A stretch of DNA of 9,255 nucleotides from an uncultured Alphaproteobacteria bacterium (lineage in GTDB: Bacteria > Pseudomonadota > Alphaproteobacteria > CALKHQ01): positions 1-9,255 of the forward strand of contig CALKHQ010000232.1 in NCBI GenBank assembly GCA_937988735.1. The letters run 5' to 3'. Below, piece after piece: positions 6,473-9,255 of this stretch. Position 1 is the first letter of the stretch. Every line of letters starts with the position of its first letter. The notes beneath the pieces were generated by a model that made no database searches, was not told the origin of the DNA, and worked only from the letters and a program-made list of their open reading frames with translations. Made by a program: the position numbers and the translations under genes.

Positions 6473-7579
6473 TCATTTGGCCGCGTCCGGAAACAGGGTC
6501 GCGAGCCCTTCCGCCGATGCGGCGCAGATGCCGCGCTCGGTGATGAGGCCGGTGACCAGGCGGGCCGGGGTCACGTCGAAGGCGTAGTTGGCGGCGGGGC
6601 TGCCGTCCGGCGTTATCTGGACGGTGACGATCCGCCCGTCGGACGCGCGGCCGGTCACGGTCGTCACCTCCTCCGGCCGGCGCTGCTCGATCGGCACCTC
6701 GTGGACGCCGTCGCTGATCGTCCAGTCGATGGTGGGGGACGGCAGCGCGACGTAGAACGGCACGTCGTTGTCGTGGGCGGCGAGCGCCTTCAGGTAGGTG
6801 CCGATCTTGTTGCACACATCGCCGGTGCGCGTGGTGCGGTCGGTGCCGACGATGCAGAGATCGACCATCTCGTGCTGCATCAGGTGGCCGCCGGTGTTGT
6901 CCGGGATCACGGTGTGGGGGACGCCGTGGTGGCCGAGCTCGTAGGCGGTGAGCGCCGCCCCCTGGTTGCGCGGCCGGGTCTCGTCGACCCAGACATGGAC
7001 CGGGATGCCGAGGTCGTGGGCCTTGTAGATCGGCGCGGTGGCGGTGCCCCAGTCCACGGTGGCGAGCCAGCCGGCGTTGCAGTGGGTGAGGATGTTGACC
7101 GGGCCGGCGGCGCCGCGGGCCTGCTTGTCGGCGGCGATGCGGCGGATGAGGGCCAGGCCGTGGTCGCCGATGGCGCTGTTGATGGCGACGTCCTCGTCGC
7201 AGATCTCGGCGGCGCGGCGGTAGGCGGCCTCGGCCCGCCGTTCCGGCGGGGTGTTGGCGAGGACACCGCGCATGCTGTCGAGCGCCCAGCGCAGGTTGAT
7301 GGCGGTGGGCCGGGTCGCCTGGAGCCGGGCGATGGCGGCATCGAGCGCCGCGTCGGAAGGATCGCGGCGCATGGCGAGGGCGACGCCGTAGGCGGCGGTG
7401 GCGCCGATCAGCGGCGCACCGCGCACCAGCATGGCGCTGATCGCGTGCGCCGCGTCGTCCACGCCTTCCAGCGTCGCGATGCCGAATTCGTGCGGCAGGC
7501 GGGTCTGGTCGATGACCGATACGGACCAGCCATCGTCGTTCAGCCAGATCGTGCGGTAGTGGATGCCGTCGATCTTCAT
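6473..7579 (-). CDS. mtnA: S-methyl-5-thioribose-1-phosphate isomerase
   Basis: Converts 5-methylthioribose-1-phosphate to 5-methylthioribulose-1-phosphate, in salvage of the methylthioadenosine made from S-adenosylmethionine. The 368-residue length matches the family. Diagnostic blocks are IDQTRLP at 23-29, VRGAPLIGATAAYG at 52-65 (substrate phosphate region), NILTHCNAG at 162-170 with the catalytic cysteine C167, and IVGTDR at 243-248 with catalytic D247. GDVCNKIGTYLKA follows at 253-265, and PSPTIDW at 281-287. The equivalent of the common DNMAA..M stretch reads DNTGGHLM. The start is taken as the ATG at 7579 (MKIDGIHYRTI); a GTG at 7627 would add 16 unlike residues. No good ribosome site precedes 7579, but the stop of a 32-codon leader frame overlaps it as ATGA. 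No mtnP, mtnK, mtnB or mtnD is in view, so which salvage or shunt route it serves is not visible. Confidence 0.96.
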   Translation of the reverse strand: MKIDGIHYRTIWLNDDGWSVSVIDQTRLPHEFGIATLEGVDDAAHAISAMLVRGAPLIGATAAYGVALAMRRDPSDAALDAAIARLQATRPTAINLRWALDSMRGVLANTPPERRAEAAYRRAAEICDEDVAINSAIGDHGLALIRRIAADKQARGAAGPVNILTHCNAGWLATVDWGTATAPIYKAHDLGIPVHVWVDETRPRNQGAALTAYELGHHGVPHTVIPDNTGGHLMQHEMVDLCIVGTDRTTRTGDVCNKIGTYLKALAAHDNDVPFYVALPSPTIDWTISDGVHEVPIEQRRPEEVTTVTGRASDGRIVTVQITPDGSPAANYAFDVTPARLVTGLITERGICAASAEGLATLFPDAAK

Positions 7580-7674
7580 CGCAGGGCGTCGTTCGCTGTC
7601 GATTCGAGCGCAGGGCCGGGCCGGCACACCCTGCCGGGAAACGGCAGCCCCCGCAACAGGCGGATCAGGAACAT
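7576..7674 (-). CDS. Possible leader ORF coupled to mtnA
   Basis: A 32-codon frame starts at the ATG at 7674 (MFLIRLLRGLPF...) and ends with a TGA that shares bases with the mtnA start codon (ATGA). An AAGGAAA lies about ten bases upstream of its start, a usable if distant Shine-Dalgarno. The peptide is basic and hydrophobic at its N-terminus and has no recognised family. Its main argument is geometric: mtnA at 7579 lacks its own ribosome site, and terminal overlap would let ribosomes re-initiate there. An inverted repeat (CTGCCG, five bases, CGGCAG, 7631-7647) lies inside the frame. It may equally be chance in GC-rich DNA, or mtnA may start at the GTG at 7627. Confidence 0.3.
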   Translation of the reverse strand: MFLIRLLRGLPFPGRVCRPGPALESTANDALR

Positions 7675-7688
7675 AAGCGAAACTTTCC

Positions 7689-7717
7689 TTGACTCGAAGT
7701 CGTTCACGTGTTAGAAC
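7689..7717 (+). promoter_or_regulatory. Predicted imuA promoter
   Basis: TTGACT at 7689-7694 matches five of six bases of the sigma-70-type -35. After a 17-base spacer comes TAGAAC at 7712-7717 (four of six for the -10). Transcription would begin around 7723-7726, only a few bases before the ATG at 7729. The promoter is strongly supported by position and by the LexA-type repeat that overlaps the -10. Confidence 0.6.
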
Positions 7718-7728
7718 ACAACAGGAAC
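7714..7728. promoter_or_regulatory. LexA box (alphaproteobacterial SOS operator)
   Basis: The plus strand reads GAAC, seven bases, GAAC, which on the minus strand is GTTC-N7-GTTC, the exact direct-repeat operator established for alphaproteobacterial LexA. It overlaps the predicted -10 and the transcription start of imuA, so LexA bound here should block imuA-imuB until DNA damage triggers LexA self-cleavage. The imuA-imuB-dnaE2 cassette is a known LexA target in Caulobacter. The site also lies upstream of the divergent mtnA unit and might touch its promoter. Confidence 0.8.
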
Positions 7729-8643
7729 ATGAGATCCTCTGCCAAAGACGAGGTGCTTGCCCGCCTGCGCCAGCACATCGCCCGTGTGGAAGGCGGCGCA
7801 GCGGGCCGGTCCATCACCATCACCCCGGCCGGCTCCGCGCCGGCCGCGGCCGGCGAGGCTGCCGCTGCTTCCCCGCACGAGATAGAGCGGACCGGAGACC
7901 CGGCCAGCGCCGCCGTGCGGCTGGGCGCGGCGGAGATCGACCGCCGCCTGCCCGGGGGCGGGCTGCAGCGCGGCCGGCTGCACGAGGTGATCGGCGCGAT
8001 CGAGGGGGCCGGCACCGGGTTCGCGGTGCATGTGCTGCGCCGGCTGCTGGCCGGGGACGCGGCGGGCGCGGACGGCGGGCCGGTGCTGTGGTGCGCGCCC
8101 CGCTGCTCGCTCCATGCGCCGGGGCTCGCCGCCCGCGGGCTGAACGTGGACCGGCTGGTGGTGGTGACGGCGCCGCGGCGGGAGGACCGGCTGTGGGCGA
8201 TGGAGGAAAGCCTGCGCGTGTCCGGCGTGCTCGCCGTGGTGGGGGAGCTGCAGGGCCGCGAGACGGTGGATCTCACCGCCAGCCGGCGGTTGCAGCTCGC
8301 GGCCGGACAGGGCGGCGGGCTGGCCCTGCTGCTGCGCCCGCCGCCGCCGGGCACGCGGCCGGTCGCGGTGGAGGAGACCGACGACGGGGGCGGCGCGGAG
8401 GCCGGCCCCGTTCCCGGCGCCAGCGCGGCCGTGACCCGCTGGCACGTGCAGACCGTGGCGGCTGCGGACGGCAGCCGCGGCGGCGACCTGGGCCTGCGGT
8501 CCCGCTGGCGGCTGGCGCTGGTCCGCAGCCGCACCGGCGCCCGCCACTGCTGGATCGTGGAGGTGGATCATGCGACGGGTGATCTCGCTGTGGCTTCCCC
8601 GCTTCGCGACCGATCTGGCACGGCGCGGCGCGCCGCCGGGTGA
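7729..8643 (+). CDS. imuA: ImuA, accessory protein of the ImuB-DnaE2 mutagenesis system
   Basis: RecA-like accessory factor of the damage-inducible translesion synthesis cassette imuA-imuB-dnaE2. The 304-residue product opens with DEVLARLRQHIARVEG, typical of the family N-terminus, followed by an Ala/Pro-rich linker. The RecA-fold core includes LGAAEIDRRLPGGGLQRGRLHEVIG, where the P-loop position reads GAIEGAGTGFA rather than a functional GxxxxGKT. Then come VLWCAPRCSLHAPGLAARGLN and DRLWAMEESLR, which resembles the ImuA consensus, and the RSRTGARHCWIVEV tail region. I take the ATG at 7729 because a LexA-overlapped promoter places transcription start just before it; the in-frame GTG at 7708 would lie inside the promoter. 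It overlaps the next gene by 74 bases. The identity is supported jointly by sequence, the LexA box and the imuB gene that follows. Confidence 0.9.
   Translation: MRSSAKDEVLARLRQHIARVEGGAAGRSITITPAGSAPAAAGEAAAASPHEIERTGDPASAAVRLGAAEIDRRLPGGGLQRGRLHEVIGAIEGAGTGFAVHVLRRLLAGDAAGADGGPVLWCAPRCSLHAPGLAARGLNVDRLVVVTAPRREDRLWAMEESLRVSGVLAVVGELQGRETVDLTASRRLQLAAGQGGGLALLLRPPPPGTRPVAVEETDDGGGAEAGPVPGASAAVTRWHVQTVAAADGSRGGDLGLRSRWRLALVRSRTGARHCWIVEVDHATGDLAVASPLRDRSGTARRAAG
8559..8564 (+). promoter_or_regulatory. Ribosome binding site of imuB inside imuA
   Basis: GGAGGT lies five bases before the ATG at 8570 and fixes the imuB start, 74 bases upstream of the imuA stop. It is a near-ideal Shine-Dalgarno, so imuB should be translated efficiently on its own. 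Confidence 0.75.
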
Positions 8644-9255
8644 CGGCCCGCAGGCTGCCTCCTTCCCCGCCCATCCCCGCGCCCAAGGGACTCCCGCCGT
8701 TCCTCCCCTGCCCCTCGTCCTGGTCACCGACGAGGGCAACCGGCGGCTGATCCACGCGGCGGACGCGGCGGCCGAGGCCGAGGGCATCGTCGCCGGGATG
8801 AGCCTGAGTGACGCTCGCGCGCTCCAGCCGCGGATCGCGGTCACCGATGCCGACCCGGCGGTCGAGGCCCGGGAGCGGGCGCGGCTCGCCCGCTGGTGCA
8901 GCCGCTTTACCCCGCTGGCCGCCGACGGCGGGGCCGAGCCCGGTGGCGCGGCCGGGCTGTGGCTCGACGTCAGCGGCTGCGCCCACCTGTTCGGCGGCGA
9001 GGCCGCCCTGCTCGCTGCCGTGCGCGACGCCGTCGCCGGCCTCGGCTTCCGCGAGGTGCGGGCGGCGCTGGCTGCGACCCCGGGGGCCGCCTGGGCGCTC
9101 GCCCGCTACGACGACGCCAGTTTCCTGCCCCTGCTGCCGCCGGAGGCCGACCTCGCGGCGGCGCTGGCGCCGCTACCGCTGGCGGCGCTGCGGCTCGCGC
9201 CGGAGCTGGTGGCCGATCTCGCCCGGCTGGGGCTGCGGCAGGTCGGCGAGCTGAT
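8570..9255 (+). CDS. imuB: ImuB, Y-family polymerase-like protein, N-terminal part (cut by right edge)
   Basis: DinB/UmuC-superfamily homologue that lacks polymerase activity and serves as the clamp-binding hub for DnaE2 in error-prone repair. The 228 visible residues begin MRRVISLWLPRFATDLARR, the characteristic ImuB opening in which the first catalytic acid of Y-family polymerases is absent. A segment rich in Ala and Pro follows at about 20-48, then PLVLVTDEGNRRLIHAADAAAEAEGIVAGMSLSDARALQP at 48-87. The palm-like GLWLDVSGCAHLFGGE follows at 129-144, and GLRQVGEL at the end leads into the helix-hairpin region. The beta-clamp motif and C-terminus lie beyond the edge. The start is fixed by GGAGGT. 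The gene overlaps imuA by 74 bases and shares its LexA-controlled transcript; dnaE2 is expected downstream. Confidence 0.93.
   Translation, partial: MRRVISLWLPRFATDLARRGAPPGDGPQAASFPAHPRAQGTPAVPPLPLVLVTDEGNRRLIHAADAAAEAEGIVAGMSLSDARALQPRIAVTDADPAVEARERARLARWCSRFTPLAADGGAEPGGAAGLWLDVSGCAHLFGGEAALLAAVRDAVAGLGFREVRAALAATPGAAWALARYDDASFLPLLPPEADLAAALAPLPLAALRLAPELVADLARLGLRQVGEL

Noticed and set aside
7580..7700. A SAM-responsive riboswitch before mtnA
   Set aside because: Apart from one 6-base inverted repeat I see no SAM-I, SAM-II or SAH-like conserved core in this leader; the possible coding leader explains the sequence at least as well.
7708..7710. GTG as the imuA start
   Set aside because: It would lie between the predicted -35 and -10 and has no ribosome site; the ATG at 7729 fits the promoter and the family N-terminus.
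6701..7714. A 337-codon plus-strand frame antisense to mtnA
   Set aside because: The product is a Val/Gly/Asp-rich mirror of mtnA codons without any recognisable domain.
7711..8844. A 377-codon minus-strand frame antisense to imuA and imuB
   Set aside because: Same compositional artefact; the plus-strand genes have a promoter, operator and family motifs.

Overview
The window is a compact, very GC-rich piece of bacterial chromosome, almost certainly from an alphaproteobacterium and plausibly a Rhodospirillales-like lineage. Three things point there: the gene order rlpA - D,D-carboxypeptidase - tmk - holB - metG; a LexA site of the alphaproteobacterial type (GTTC-N7-GTTC, read on the minus strand) in front of an imuA-imuB mutagenesis cassette; and a methionyl-tRNA synthetase of the TGTDEHG type without zinc-knuckle cysteines. 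I see no tRNA, rRNA, insertion sequence, phage gene, CRISPR array or other sign of recent transfer.

Layout. (1) 2-4464, minus strand: a tight six-gene run, transcribed right to left. It holds a 60-residue lipoprotein, rlpA (GTGA overlap with the lipoprotein gene), a PBP5-type D-Ala-D-Ala carboxypeptidase, tmk, holB (ATGA overlap with tmk) and the N-terminal part of metG, cut by the left edge. It couples peptidoglycan remodelling to dTTP supply, the replicative clamp loader and translation. (2) 4465-4654: a 190-base divergent intergenic region. (3) 4655-5939, plus strand: a two-gene unit, a KduD-like short-chain dehydrogenase followed by a cupin of the 2,4'-dihydroxyacetophenone dioxygenase family. 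It looks like a small catabolic module with an unknown substrate. (4) 5946-7579, minus strand: mtnA (methylthioribose-1-phosphate isomerase) followed by a small exported protein of unknown function. This unit converges on the cupin gene with only 6 bases between stop codons. A possible 32-codon leader ORF lies before mtnA and overlaps its start as ATGA. (5) 7689-9255, plus strand: a LexA-type promoter, imuA, and the N-terminal part of imuB, cut by the right edge; dnaE2 would be expected next.

Most of the window is ordinary housekeeping and DNA-damage-response sequence. I do not see a convincing undescribed multi-gene system. The items most worth a second look are the imuA promoter geometry (a LexA box over the -10 and almost touching the start codon, implying a nearly leaderless mRNA), the coupled leader ORF of mtnA, the SDR-cupin pair of unknown substrate, and the tiny lipoprotein coupled to rlpA.
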